Below, piece by piece: positions 25,029 to 35,520 of a stretch of DNA of 64,000 nucleotides. Each line of letters opens with the position of its first letter. Positions within the stretch are counted from its first letter, which is position 1. A model generated the notes under the pieces. The model was given only the letters and a program-made list of their open reading frames with translations. It searched no databases and was not told the origin of the DNA. The translations under genes were made by a program, and so were the position numbers. The DNA comes from Puia dinghuensis (GTDB lineage: Bacteria > Bacteroidota > Bacteroidia > Chitinophagales > Chitinophagaceae), in the NCBI RefSeq assembly GCF_014642875.1, contig NZ_BMJC01000001.1, positions 911,335-975,334 on the forward strand, read 5' to 3'.

Positions 25029-25484
25029 ATGCGATTATACTCCTTATTCGCAGGCCTGATCCTGGTAACCGTAGCCGCCTGTCATAAAACAAGCCATAAC
25101 TCCGTCACCTTGTATGGAAAATGGCAATGGGTAGAGACAGACTGGACCTTTGGCGCAGACCATGGGATCATTCATCCCGGCAGGGACTCGATCGTGGTGC
25201 TTTTATTCCAACCTCCTGCATCCTGGTCAGCAGTGCTTGACGGCACGCTCTTGGAAAACGGACCCTACACCTCCACCACTTATTGTACGATGAGCCCGCT
25301 AGGCGGATGCGACACCATCATCACCTTTTCCAGCAGGACGCCCTCTCCCGAAGATTATCGTTTTTATATAGGAGGGCGATATTTCACCTCCATCCACAAC
25401 GACACGCTGGCGCTGACATACGACCCAACGGTGATCACCCCTGCCGGAGCCTCCACCACCCTTAAATTTATTCCTTCCCCTTAA
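25029..25484 (+). CDS. Small lipoprotein of unknown function
   Basis: 151 residues with a lipoprotein signal peptide (LVTVAAC, lipidated Cys18). The mature part starts LYGKWQWVETDW, resembling the first strand of lipocalin-like calycin folds common in Bacteroidota lipoproteins, and has several beta strands after it. It is convergent with the propeller/reductase fusion gene and overlaps it by 17 bp. Confidence 0.65.
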   Translation: MRLYSLFAGLILVTVAACHKTSHNSVTLYGKWQWVETDWTFGADHGIIHPGRDSIVVLLFQPPASWSAVLDGTLLENGPYTSTTYCTMSPLGGCDTIITFSSRTPSPEDYRFYIGGRYFTSIHNDTLALTYDPTVITPAGASTTLKFIPSP

Positions 25485-28400
25485 GCAAGAGTGAGCTGCC
25501 GGGTCCTGCTGCGCCGGGAAAACTTTTAAGCAGCGCCTCATATTTTGTCCGGGCGATGACAAGCCTTCCGCTCAGAAGGCTAAAGACCTCCCGGTGCTGG
25601 TCAGTCGGCCGGAAATCCGAGCCGCCGGAGATACTCTCCTTCGAAATGGTGAGAAATCGTTCGAGCAGCTGGGCCGGATTGCGGAAGATATCCTGGCGGG
25701 CGCCCGTCTGGTGCACATCATGCAGGAGCCCTTCCACTTCATACAATTGCTTCTCCCAGGCCATCAGCTTTGCCTTCTGCTTCCTGTCGGCCATCCTGGC
25801 GCCGATGGAATCAGCCTTGCTACGCAGTATCTCAAGCGTGTCGATCATGTGCAAGGTGCTTTGTATCGACTGGAAGATCTGCACGCCAAACGTATATTGT
25901 TCCCGGATATCTTCTTCTGTCCCGGCCGTATGCGGGTCTCTGAGCACCTCTACCGGCTGCCGCCATTCCTTGTTACCCACCCTGAGCACTATGGTATACG
26001 TTCCGGGCAACACTTTTGCAGTGGGCAGGCCGGCGCCAATGTCAAGGTCATAGATCACCATGGCCCGCTCGCCGTTGGAGTCCAGCTTTACCCAGTCGGC
26101 AGCTGCAGGTCGGGTACGTAAGGGCGGCAGGACATAGGGCTGAAGACCAAGATCCCACCATACGCGGTTGATGCCGCGGTGTTTCGTGCCCTGCATCTGC
26201 TGCACCGTATTGCCCGCCGCATCCAGCACGAGGACCTTCACCGTATCCTTGACATCCGTCCTCAGGTAGTAGTTGATATCGGCGCCATAAGGCGGGTTCT
26301 GCCCGGAGGTGGCCGAACGCTCGCCGTGAATGCCAGGCTTCGGCCTGAACCGATACGCTTTCCTCATCGGGAAAAGCCAGGCCTCGGAGGCCTGCACCTG
26401 TTCGCTAAAATCCCGGACAGGTGTGACATCGTCCAGGATATAAAAGCCCCGCCCATATGTTCCCAGTACCAGGTCTTTGAAATTCTGCTGGATGGCAATG
26501 CCATAGATGGGCACAGGCGGCAGGTTATTCTTCAGATGAACCCAATTGACGCCGTCATCAGGAGAGAAATACAATCCATTGTCAGTACCGGCCCAAAGCA
26601 GGCCTTTTTTGCCCGGGTCTTCCTTTATCTGGTGGACAAAAGACGAATTGCTTTTCGGAAAGCTGCCACTGATGAGCTTCCAGGTCTTTCCAAGATCCGT
26701 CGTCTTATAGATATACGGGCTGAAGTCGCCGATGAATTGGGCATCGACGGAGATATACGCAGTCCCCTCATCAAAGTTGGAGGGATCGATCGCTCGAATG
26801 GTAGCCCATTTGGGCAGACCAGGGATATTAGCGGTGACATTCTCCCAATGCTTGCCCTCATCACGCGTAACATAGACGAGCCCGTCGTTGCTGCCCGTCC
26901 AGAGAAGGCCTTCCTTCAACGGGGATTCGGCAATAACATACAGCGTGCAGCCGTCAAAGGTAAACAGGTTGTCGGTGCTGATACCGCCGGAGCTTTGCTG
27001 GTGCGACTTGTCATTGGTCGTAAGATCCGGGCTGATCACCGTCCAGGTCTGCCCCCCATCGGAGGTTACATGCACATACTGGCTGCCGATGTATACTTTG
27101 TGGCCGTATCTGGAGACGGCCATCGGGAAATTCCAATGCCAGCGATAGCGCATTTCTGCCGGAGGGTAACCATATCCTGCTTCGGGCCAGGCCCGTACAT
27201 CTCTGACATCTCCCGTGCGGAGGTCGGTACGGTCGAGGCCGCCATCATAACAGCCCGACCAGATGATATTGTTATCTAACGGATCGGGCTGTGCGAAGCC
27301 GCTCTCACAGCCGCCGACCGAGGTCCACAGTCCTGTAGGGATACCCCCCAGCAGGCTGTTGCTTGGCCCGCGGTAGCTGTAGCCATCCTGCCGGTTGCCA
27401 TATACGAAATAAGGTATCAGGTTGTCTACCGCGACATGGTATAGCTGGGCGATGGGCAGGTTGACGTTCTCCCAGGTCTTCCCGCCATTGTAGGTCATAT
27501 TCATACAGCCGTCGTGGGCGACCATGGCGCGGCTGGGGTCCTTGGGGTCGAACCACATGTCATGGGTGTCACCTCCGGGACGATAGTCCCCATTCTCGCC
27601 CGTGCCGTTGAAGGACTTGCCCCCATTCTTCGACTCCATCACGGTGACGCAAATCGTAAAGACGTTGTTCGGGTCTCCTGTCGAGACCCGAACACGCGTA
27701 TAATAGCTTGCGCGCTGAGCCATCGAATGACTAGTGAACATCTTCTTCCAGGAAGCACCGGCGTCCTCACTACGATAGAGCGCGGGGTCCTTATCCTCGA
27801 TCAATGCATAGACGATATTGGGATTGCGATAGGACACGTCTACCGATGTCTTGCCGACAGGATGGGTAGCGCCGCCGGGCAGTCCGTTGCCGAGACGGGT
27901 CCAGGTTTTGCCGCCATCGGTGGTTTTAAAGATGCCACTACCCGGGCCACCACTGTTGAGCTGCCAGGTATTGAACGTGATCTGCCACATCGCCGCATAC
28001 AAAGTAGTGGGATGCTGCGGATCGATGGAAAGATCGGAGCAGCCGGTGTAGGTGTCGACAAAAAGCACCCGTTCCCAGGTCTTGCCGCCATCTTTTGTTT
28101 TATAGACACCCCTTTCCTGTTGCGGCGCATGGGTATTGCCCAGTGCGGCGACATAGACGATGTTGGTATCCGAAGGGTCGACGATGACGCGGCTGATCCT
28201 CCCCGTTGCCTGTAATCCCATGTTGACCCAGCTGCGTCCCGCATTGATAGATTTATACACCCCGTTGCCCATCGCTTCGGCGGGCCGGATGAGAAAAGTT
28301 TCTCCGGTGCCGGCCCATACCTGCTGCGGATTTGAGGGCGCCACCGCCAGGGCCCCGATGGAGGAATTGTCGGTGCTGTCGAAGATGGGCCGCCATGTGA

Positions 28401-29196
28401 CACCCGCATCTTCTGTTTTAAATATGCCGCCCGAGGCAGCACCCACATACGCTACATTTCTGTCACCAGGCACCCCGGCAACGGCAATGGCCCGGTTGCC
28501 ATCGGGACCTATAAACCGGAAATGCAACTGCCGGAAGAGGCTGCTGTCAAAGGACTGCGCCGGCGCCTGTATTACGGTGACGCCCACCAGCAGTAGAGCA
28601 AGCGCTTTTTTTCTCATAGCACGCCGGTAGTGCCTCCACCGAACCACCGTCGCCACCAACAATACCAGTCCGCAAAGCTCCGAAACCAGCTTCTCCCCAT
28701 CCAGCCAGTCCACCGGCCGGTCTTTGAGTTCCGGGTCCATCACGATGCCATGGATGACAAAGAGCAGCGCCGTGCCATAGGAGATGAGATGGATATTCTT
28801 CCACGCCCGGAATCCTAACCGGTTCTTCACCACTTTCTGCGTGGTGATGATGACGACAATCAGCGCATAAAGCGCAACCGAGCCAAGCATGGTCCAGAAG
28901 GCCTGGTGCGGCGCGTCGACAGGAAAGAAGATCGTAAGCACCCGGTATTTCAGCGTCTCGTCGGGCAGCAGCAAAATGGGATGCGCCAACGCCAGGACGA
29001 GGGCCACATAGGCCGTCCAGTTATGAAGCTGGTCGAGACTGATTTTTTTTATCCAGCCCGGCAGCCGCTTCCAAAGCGGACTGCGGCGATACGCCGTGCT
29101 GAGCAGGATGCCCAGCAGCAGGTTAAAGGTCAAAACGCAGGTTGCGATGAGTCCAAGGGTCGAAGAGAGGTCGAGCCAGTTGTTCTCGTTTTCCAT
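25468..29196 (-). CDS. Ferric-reductase-like membrane domain fused to a VPS10/BNR propeller protein
   Basis: 1242 residues. Residues 1-190 form about five membrane helices with two His pairs, H58/H72 and H136/H149, spaced like the heme ligands of ferric reductase/MsrQ-type proteins. A sequence that looks like a complete second signal peptide starts at Met194 (MRKKALALLLVGVTVIQAPAQ), followed by a ~1000-residue beta-propeller region with Asp-box repeats (KTEDAGVTW, KTTDGGKTW, YVTRDEGKHW) and a helical C-terminal end. The propeller is paralogous to the next two upstream genes. Either a true fusion or two products from one frame, the second starting at 28617. Confidence 0.82.
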   Translation of the reverse strand: MENENNWLDLSSTLGLIATCVLTFNLLLGILLSTAYRRSPLWKRLPGWIKKISLDQLHNWTAYVALVLALAHPILLLPDETLKYRVLTIFFPVDAPHQAFWTMLGSVALYALIVVIITTQKVVKNRLGFRAWKNIHLISYGTALLFVIHGIVMDPELKDRPVDWLDGEKLVSELCGLVLLVATVVRWRHYRRAMRKKALALLLVGVTVIQAPAQSFDSSLFRQLHFRFIGPDGNRAIAVAGVPGDRNVAYVGAASGGIFKTEDAGVTWRPIFDSTDNSSIGALAVAPSNPQQVWAGTGETFLIRPAEAMGNGVYKSINAGRSWVNMGLQATGRISRVIVDPSDTNIVYVAALGNTHAPQQERGVYKTKDGGKTWERVLFVDTYTGCSDLSIDPQHPTTLYAAMWQITFNTWQLNSGGPGSGIFKTTDGGKTWTRLGNGLPGGATHPVGKTSVDVSYRNPNIVYALIEDKDPALYRSEDAGASWKKMFTSHSMAQRASYYTRVRVSTGDPNNVFTICVTVMESKNGGKSFNGTGENGDYRPGGDTHDMWFDPKDPSRAMVAHDGCMNMTYNGGKTWENVNLPIAQLYHVAVDNLIPYFVYGNRQDGYSYRGPSNSLLGGIPTGLWTSVGGCESGFAQPDPLDNNIIWSGCYDGGLDRTDLRTGDVRDVRAWPEAGYGYPPAEMRYRWHWNFPMAVSRYGHKVYIGSQYVHVTSDGGQTWTVISPDLTTNDKSHQQSSGGISTDNLFTFDGCTLYVIAESPLKEGLLWTGSNDGLVYVTRDEGKHWENVTANIPGLPKWATIRAIDPSNFDEGTAYISVDAQFIGDFSPYIYKTTDLGKTWKLISGSFPKSNSSFVHQIKEDPGKKGLLWAGTDNGLYFSPDDGVNWVHLKNNLPPVPIYGIAIQQNFKDLVLGTYGRGFYILDDVTPVRDFSEQVQASEAWLFPMRKAYRFRPKPGIHGERSATSGQNPPYGADINYYLRTDVKDTVKVLVLDAAGNTVQQMQGTKHRGINRVWWDLGLQPYVLPPLRTRPAAADWVKLDSNGERAMVIYDLDIGAGLPTAKVLPGTYTIVLRVGNKEWRQPVEVLRDPHTAGTEEDIREQYTFGVQIFQSIQSTLHMIDTLEILRSKADSIGARMADRKQKAKLMAWEKQLYEVEGLLHDVHQTGARQDIFRNPAQLLERFLTISKESISGGSDFRPTDQHREVFSLLSGRLVIARTKYEALLKSFPGAAGPGSSLLLKGKE

Positions 29197-29201
29197 ATGG
29201 C

Positions 29202-32200
29202 TTACGGATTGCCTTGAGTGGATGATGGGTTTTCCTTTGCGCTGATCACCGGTATCTGCCGCTCATAGATCATCTTGTTCAGCGCCGGCAGACCGGTCTG
29301 CACCACCTGCTGCAACCGTGCAAGCTGCCCGTCGGCCTCGGCGCGCAGGACAGCAAAAACATCCCGGGCCTGTTTGCTGGGTACGGCGTTGCCGCCGGCA
29401 GCAAAGCCATACACCCCAGAGATCTTGTCGTTGATGCGGATGGGATAATTGAGCATATCTTGTCCACTCTTCGATTTGGTCTGATACAGGGCTTCCTCGA
29501 TAGACGTCAGTTCATGGATCATGCTGTCTGCCAATTTCCGCACCGGTTTGGCCGTACTGTCGAGGCGGCCGTCGAGCTCCTGTAATTGCGTCCGCAGATC
29601 GCGGATGCGAAGGATGGCTTTCTGCACCTCGTTGTACTTATCGCGCACTTCCAGCAGGAACCCCACCTGTGTATCGTAATCGGCTTCTGTCATGGAATAA
29701 TTCGGATCTGCTTTGATGCTGAAAGCCACCTCCGTCGAATCCTTATCATACCGGAAACGGGCCGAATACTTCCCCGGTGCGGCCTTCGGGCTGCCAGCCC
29801 CGCCGGTCCAAAGCAACATTCCTGTGATCTTCTCCGCCGGCGCGTACTGCATGTCCCATACAAAACTGTTCATCCCCGAATTGCATTCCAGGCGCGTATC
29901 GGCGTCTTTCGACCGGGTGGTGAAGGTTCGGATAGGCTTGTGCTGTTTATCGAATATCGTAATGGCGACATTTGGTGAATCCGGGGCATCTTTCAACCAG
30001 TAATAAAAGACTACCCCATTGGGCGGATTGCTACCGGCATTGTGGATGACGATGTCCCGGTTGCGCCCTCTCCCGCCACCAGGTGTCCGGAAAGCAGTAT
30101 CGACGTCGAAGACGTGCAGATGCTGCCCGGCAACATCGGCCGAATGCTGCTGTACAAGACCGAGGTCGTCCAGCGCCCAGAAGGCGCGGCCCTGCGTGGC
30201 GACGATGAGATCGTTATCCTTGATGGTAAGATCGGTGATAGGCACAACAGGCAGATTGAGTTGGAAAGGCGACCAGTTTTCGCCGCCATCATAGCTGATG
30301 TACATTCCGTATTCAGTGCCCGCATAAAGAAGTCCTGGCCGGCGATGGTCGGCCCGCACGACCCGGACAAAATGCATCGGTGCAATGCCCTTTGTTATCC
30401 CCTTCCAGGTCTTACCGTAGTCTTCGGTCTTGAAGATATACGGCGTATAATCATCCAGGCGGAAGCGGGTGCCTACCACATAGGCAGTCCCTTTTTGAAA
30501 GGGGTCCGTTTCGATGCAGTTCCACAGGGTCCACTTGCCTGCACCTGGTGGCGTTACCTGGTCCCAATGGTCTCCTCCATCCCGGCTTACATGCACCAAC
30601 CCATCATCACTGCCCGTCCACAGCAGATCCTTTTCCAGGGGAGACTCGGTAGCAGTAAAGATAGTACAGTAATATTCGGCGGAGGTATTGTCTTTAGTGA
30701 TCGGGCCGCCGCTGGGTCCCTGTTTCGATTTATCGTTTGTCGTCAGATCGGGGCTTATTGCCGTCCAGCTCTGTCCTTCGTTTTCCGTAACGAACAAGTG
30801 GTTGCCGGCTGCATAGAGGCGATGCGGATTATGAGGGGAAAAGAAAATGGGATAGTTCCACTGAAACCGGTATTTGAGCGAATCGGCTCCGGAGCCCGTG
30901 GGGTTATCCGGCCACACGTCGATGGCGCGGTTCTCGCCTGTATGATGATTGAGGCGGCCCAGGAAACCGTCATAATTGCCACCGTACACGATGTCCGGGT
31001 TCAGGGGGTCGGCAACGATATAGCCGCTTTCAAAGCCCGCCGTCGGCTCCCAGTCGCTTTCGGTGATGGCCGGTCCGAATGTCCTGCTCTTGATACGCAG
31101 GCTGGAGTTATCCTGCTGGGCCCCTAGAATATGATAAGGAAAGGCGTTATCGGTAGAGACACGGTATATCTGGGCGGTGGGTTGATTGTCGAGCGAGCTC
31201 CAGTCGCCGCCGGCATTATAGCTCACCTGCGCGCCGCCATCATCGGCGAGGATGAGGCGATGGCCGTCCGTGGGGTCGATCCAGAGATCATGATGGTCAC
31301 TATGAGGTGAGGGAACATGGGTAAAGGTCTTGCCGCCGTCGGGGCTGCGCATGAATTCCACGTTGAGGACATAAACGGTATTCTCGTTGGTAGGGTCGAC
31401 ATAGACCCGATTGTAATACCAGGCCCGCTGACGGATATCGTTTTCACTATTGATCTTGGCCCAGGTATCGCCCTTGTCGGCGCTGACAAAGAGCCCGCCC
31501 TGCGCATTCTCGATCATCGCATATACTTTATCGGGATTGGAGGCGGCCACCGCGACGTTGACAACACCCCAGATGCCCTTTGGCAGCCCCTTGCGCGTGG
31601 ACAGGTTGGTCCAGGTGTCACCGCCATCGGTGCTTTTATACAGGCCACTGCCATCTCCCCCACTCTCCATGCTATAGGGCGTGCGCCGGACATGCCACAT
31701 GCCGGCATACAATACCGAAGGGTTGCCCGGTTCCATGACGACATCCGAACAGCCGGTGCCATCGTTGACAAAGAGTACCCGCCGCCAGGTCTTGCCGCCA
31801 TCCGTTGTCTTGTAAACACCCCTTTCGGTGTTGGGACCGAAGAGATGGCCCATCACGGCCACCCAAATAATATCGGGATCCTTCGGGTGGACAACGATCC
31901 GGGCGATGTGGCGGCTGTCTTTCAGACCAAGGTTTCGCCAGCTTCTGCCACCATTGTCACTGCGCCAGATGCCGCCAAGGTTTTCAGAGACGTTGTTGCG
32001 CAAAGTGGACTCGCCTTCGCCGGCATAGACGATGCTTTCATCGGAAGGAGCCACGGCTACGGCGCCAACGCCGCCGCCAAACCAGCCGTCGGAGACATTC
32101 TTCCAGTTGCTGCCGCCGTCGATGGTCTTCCAGAGACCGCCGCCGGTAGCCCCGAAATAGAAGGTATGCTTGTTGGTAAGGCTGCCGGACACGGCATCGG

Positions 32201-32351
32201 CGCGGCCGCCCCGGAATGGACCAATGAGCCGGTATTTCAGCGGGGCGTAAAAGGCCGAGTCGGATGTAGCCGTTGCCGGTGATACGGCCTTTTTCTGCGC
32301 AAGAAGAAAGGCCGGCAATACGAGTGCAAGAACAGTCAGTCGGAAAGTCAT
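29202..32351 (-). CDS. Secreted VPS10/BNR-repeat propeller protein
   Basis: 1049 residues with a signal peptide (1-18, ending LLAQ). The mature part starts with the family signature YRLIGPFRGGRADAV and carries many Asp-box turns (KTIDGGSNW, RSDNGGRSW, KTTDGGKTW, VSRDGGDHW), giving a large sortilin/VPS10-like ten-bladed or double propeller, followed by a beta-sandwich and a helical tail (about 900-1000). Often labelled glycosyl hydrolase, but no catalytic acid pair is evident. It overlaps the upstream paralogue by 4 bp and precedes the third by 5 bp, so the three are one operon. The substrate is unknown. Confidence 0.88.
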   Translation of the reverse strand: MTFRLTVLALVLPAFLLAQKKAVSPATATSDSAFYAPLKYRLIGPFRGGRADAVSGSLTNKHTFYFGATGGGLWKTIDGGSNWKNVSDGWFGGGVGAVAVAPSDESIVYAGEGESTLRNNVSENLGGIWRSDNGGRSWRNLGLKDSRHIARIVVHPKDPDIIWVAVMGHLFGPNTERGVYKTTDGGKTWRRVLFVNDGTGCSDVVMEPGNPSVLYAGMWHVRRTPYSMESGGDGSGLYKSTDGGDTWTNLSTRKGLPKGIWGVVNVAVAASNPDKVYAMIENAQGGLFVSADKGDTWAKINSENDIRQRAWYYNRVYVDPTNENTVYVLNVEFMRSPDGGKTFTHVPSPHSDHHDLWIDPTDGHRLILADDGGAQVSYNAGGDWSSLDNQPTAQIYRVSTDNAFPYHILGAQQDNSSLRIKSRTFGPAITESDWEPTAGFESGYIVADPLNPDIVYGGNYDGFLGRLNHHTGENRAIDVWPDNPTGSGADSLKYRFQWNYPIFFSPHNPHRLYAAGNHLFVTENEGQSWTAISPDLTTNDKSKQGPSGGPITKDNTSAEYYCTIFTATESPLEKDLLWTGSDDGLVHVSRDGGDHWDQVTPPGAGKWTLWNCIETDPFQKGTAYVVGTRFRLDDYTPYIFKTEDYGKTWKGITKGIAPMHFVRVVRADHRRPGLLYAGTEYGMYISYDGGENWSPFQLNLPVVPITDLTIKDNDLIVATQGRAFWALDDLGLVQQHSADVAGQHLHVFDVDTAFRTPGGGRGRNRDIVIHNAGSNPPNGVVFYYWLKDAPDSPNVAITIFDKQHKPIRTFTTRSKDADTRLECNSGMNSFVWDMQYAPAEKITGMLLWTGGAGSPKAAPGKYSARFRYDKDSTEVAFSIKADPNYSMTEADYDTQVGFLLEVRDKYNEVQKAILRIRDLRTQLQELDGRLDSTAKPVRKLADSMIHELTSIEEALYQTKSKSGQDMLNYPIRINDKISGVYGFAAGGNAVPSKQARDVFAVLRAEADGQLARLQQVVQTGLPALNKMIYERQIPVISAKENPSSTQGNP

Positions 32352-35300
32352 AATACGATGTTTAAAGTGAGGGCATCTTTTTGTAATGCGACCAGCGCTT
32401 TCCCGGCCGCAACCGCTGCCTTGGCAGTCTCGTCCAGGGCGGTTTGTACCTCTTCGGTAGGCTCCATATCGGCCTCTTCCAGGATGCCGAAAAGGGTCGA
32501 ATAATCATTTGCCAATTGCGAATAGCTCTTTGGCTCGCTTTCTATTGGCGGGGGCCCCATCCTGCCCCTGCGGCCAAGACCTTCGAGGCCCGCGGCCCCG
32601 GCAGCCAGCTTCTGCAGAGCCGTCAGCCGGTCACCTGTCGCAGCCGCCATGGCTGTCTCGATATGCGACCGCAACCGACGGAGTTTTTCGATGGCCATCA
32701 TAGCGCGCAGTCTTCCATTATACGCTTTCAAAGCAAGCGTGTGCTGCAGGGCGAGAGCCGCAGGCGGTGTCTTCACCCGCGGGTCCATCCGCACCGTCAG
32801 CTGCTGGATATAGTGCTTGCCATTTACCGTGAGTATCAGGCTATATACACCGGGCATCACCCAGGGGGAAGTGGCTACAGGCGCTGTATTTTGATAGACG
32901 GCGCTGATCGGGTAGGACGCCGGCACATTCAATGGTTGGTAGTGCAGGTCCCAAAGAAAGCGATGGGGTCCGGCCTGCGCCGATAACAGTTGCTGTGGCC
33001 TGATCCAATAAGTAGGGATATTGACATCCGGAATGGCATATAACGTGTCGGCGCTGGAATAATGCCTGACGACCCTACCGGTTGCATCGGTGATATCGAG
33101 CGTTACCGGCGAAGCAGCATCGGTCTTAAGATAGTAATCAATGATCGCGCCATCAGGCGGATTTTCTCCGGCAGGCTCCTCCTGTGGCAGCGGCGTATCT
33201 GTATTCATGTCCCAGCGGACCCGGATGGCCGGTTCGGGTTTGTACAGCACAACGTCCGCGGTGACGGAAGCCAGCTGGCGCAACGGGGCAATATCATCCA
33301 GTATCCAGAACGACCGCCCATGTGTCCCTACGACAACATCGGCATCCTTAAAGACCAGGTCGCGTATGGACGTTGCCGGCATATTCAACCGCAGCGATTG
33401 CCAATGAGCGCCATCATCGAAGGAGACATAAACGCAGCTTTCGGAGCCCGCCAGCAACAGCCCTTTATGATGCGGGTCTTCTCTTACCACATTGATAGGA
33501 TCATCGGGCAGACCGTCCGTAATAGCCGTCCATGTATGGCCGCCATCATGGGTCTTGTAGATATGCGGATGCATGTCATCCAGGCGAATACCATTTACAG
33601 CAGCATAGGCCGTGGCAGCGTCGGAATGTCCCGCGTCAATGAGGGATATCTTCGCCCAGTCGGGGATACCCGGCGGCGTGACGTTGTTCCAGGTCTTTCC
33701 ACCGTCGCGGGTGACATGAATAAGGCCATCATCGGTGCCCGCCCAGATAGTGAGGCCATCCACCGGTGAAGGCGCCACCGTATAGATGACGCCCCTGCGG
33801 GGCATCTTCTTTACTGCGTCGGTGTTGTAAATGCCCACACTGGGTGGGGTATTCCAGGTGGCGCGGCTGAGGTCGGGACTGATCACCTGCCAGGAATGCC
33901 CGCCGTTGCTTGTTTTGAAGAGCACGTTACCCGCGAAAAAAAGCGTATGCGGGTCGGTGGGGGAAAACAGCACCGGGGCCGTACGGAGAAACCGGTACTT
34001 CCCACTGCGCACTGCCTCTGGCGCAATATTCTGCACCTGCCCCGTGCGCTTGTCATAACGCGTGATCTTGCCGCCATAGATGATATTCGGGTCCAGCGGG
34101 TCAGCCGCCACATAGCCATATTCTTCCACGCCTACGGGATGCCATTCCCTGAAGGTTACCCCCCCATCATTGCCCCGGGAAGCGATCCCCACCGAGCCAC
34201 TCTCCTGCTGACCACCATAGACATTATAAGGAAAGGCATTGTCCGTACTTACATGATAGAACTGGGCCGTAGGCTGGTTGTACCAGGAAGAGAAGGTCTG
34301 GCCGCCATTGACGGTGACGATGGCGCCCTGGTCGCTGGCGATGAGCAAGATCTCCGGATGGTCGGGATTGATCCAGAGGCGGTGATAGTCGTCACCACCC
34401 GGCGCACCGCGAAAAGCATTCCAGGACATCCCGCCATCCATGGATTTCCAGACGACGACATCGGCCGTATAGACGATATCCTTGTTCTTGGGGTCGGCCT
34501 TCACTTCGGCAAAATCCTCGCCACGGCCCCAGAACCGCTGGTCGCTGTTCATTTTTTTCCAGGATTCACCGGCGTCATCGCTGCGATAGATGCCGCCATA
34601 ATCACCGCCTGCTGCAACGGTGGCGTATAACCGGGAGGGGTCGGAAGAGGCTATGCAGAAGCCGATTCGACTAAGTCCCTGAGCTGGTGTCGGCAGCCCC
34701 TGGGTCAGCTGCCGCCAGGTGGCGCCGCCATCCGAAGATTTAAACAGACCACTATTAGGACCGGTCCAGGCCCCGTTCTCCCAGGGCCCCTGGCGTCCCG
34801 CCCACAGGTCGGCGTAGACGACCTGTGGATTGACGGCGTCGATCGTCACCTGTACAGCTCCTGTATTCTCGTCCTTATATAAGACCTGCTCCCAGTGCTG
34901 CCCGCCGTCGGTGCTGCGATAAACACCTCGTTCGGGGTTGGGACCATACGGATGACCGAGAACAGCCACAAACACCCGGTTGGGATCATGCGGATCAATG
35001 GCCAGTCCACCCATTTGCTGACCCTCACCGAGGCCAAGATGCGTCCAGGTCTTGCCGGCATCGACAGACTTGTAAACCCCATCCCCAACCGACAGATCGG
35101 GCCGTTGGATCCCTTCACCGCTGGCCACATACACGATGTTGGGGTCGGAGGGCGCCACGGCCACATCCCCGATGGACCCGCTAGGCTGACCATCGAATAT
35201 GGGTGCCCATGTCCTTCCAAGATCGGTAGTCTTCCATACACCGCCATTGTTGACGCCGATGTAAAAGACGTTCGGTTGCTGCGGAACACCGCAACCGCCC

Positions 35301-35452
35301 ACCGTACGACCGCCCCGATGCGGACCGATCATCCGCCAGCGGAGATTGCTGAATAACGCAGCATCAGGTGTCTGTGCAGAAGAGCAGAGGGTAGCCAGAA
35401 CAAAAAAGAAGGATAAATACCGCCATCGGCGGCAGATAAGCAGTTTTTTCAT
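32348..35452 (-). CDS. Secreted VPS10/BNR-repeat propeller protein
   Basis: 1034 residues with a signal peptide (about 1-26, ending SSAQ). It begins WRMIGPHRGGRTVGG and contains Asp-box repeats throughout (KTTDLGRTW, KSVDAGKTW, RSTDGGQHW, KTHDGGHTW), then a beta-sandwich and a helical end (MMAIEKLRRLRSHIETAM). First gene of the three-gene tandem array. The paralogues share order of domains and length, pointing to duplication. No T9SS domain is visible, so export beyond the periplasm is not implied. Function inferred only as binding or processing of polymeric ligands. Confidence 0.88.
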   Translation of the reverse strand: MKKLLICRRWRYLSFFFVLATLCSSAQTPDAALFSNLRWRMIGPHRGGRTVGGCGVPQQPNVFYIGVNNGGVWKTTDLGRTWAPIFDGQPSGSIGDVAVAPSDPNIVYVASGEGIQRPDLSVGDGVYKSVDAGKTWTHLGLGEGQQMGGLAIDPHDPNRVFVAVLGHPYGPNPERGVYRSTDGGQHWEQVLYKDENTGAVQVTIDAVNPQVVYADLWAGRQGPWENGAWTGPNSGLFKSSDGGATWRQLTQGLPTPAQGLSRIGFCIASSDPSRLYATVAAGGDYGGIYRSDDAGESWKKMNSDQRFWGRGEDFAEVKADPKNKDIVYTADVVVWKSMDGGMSWNAFRGAPGGDDYHRLWINPDHPEILLIASDQGAIVTVNGGQTFSSWYNQPTAQFYHVSTDNAFPYNVYGGQQESGSVGIASRGNDGGVTFREWHPVGVEEYGYVAADPLDPNIIYGGKITRYDKRTGQVQNIAPEAVRSGKYRFLRTAPVLFSPTDPHTLFFAGNVLFKTSNGGHSWQVISPDLSRATWNTPPSVGIYNTDAVKKMPRRGVIYTVAPSPVDGLTIWAGTDDGLIHVTRDGGKTWNNVTPPGIPDWAKISLIDAGHSDAATAYAAVNGIRLDDMHPHIYKTHDGGHTWTAITDGLPDDPINVVREDPHHKGLLLAGSESCVYVSFDDGAHWQSLRLNMPATSIRDLVFKDADVVVGTHGRSFWILDDIAPLRQLASVTADVVLYKPEPAIRVRWDMNTDTPLPQEEPAGENPPDGAIIDYYLKTDAASPVTLDITDATGRVVRHYSSADTLYAIPDVNIPTYWIRPQQLLSAQAGPHRFLWDLHYQPLNVPASYPISAVYQNTAPVATSPWVMPGVYSLILTVNGKHYIQQLTVRMDPRVKTPPAALALQHTLALKAYNGRLRAMMAIEKLRRLRSHIETAMAAATGDRLTALQKLAAGAAGLEGLGRRGRMGPPPIESEPKSYSQLANDYSTLFGILEEADMEPTEEVQTALDETAKAAVAAGKALVALQKDALTLNIVL

Positions 35453-35520
35453 GTGTAGACGTTGAAGGAGGGCAGAAATTACGACATAATAGCTTTTCCG
35501 CCGAAACCGCCCATCACTTT

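Noticed and set aside
25500-35500. Several long plus-strand open frames opposite the propeller genes (up to ~360 codons)
   Set aside because: They are antisense shadows produced by codon bias in the three real minus-strand genes; no domain or signal peptide is recognisable in them.
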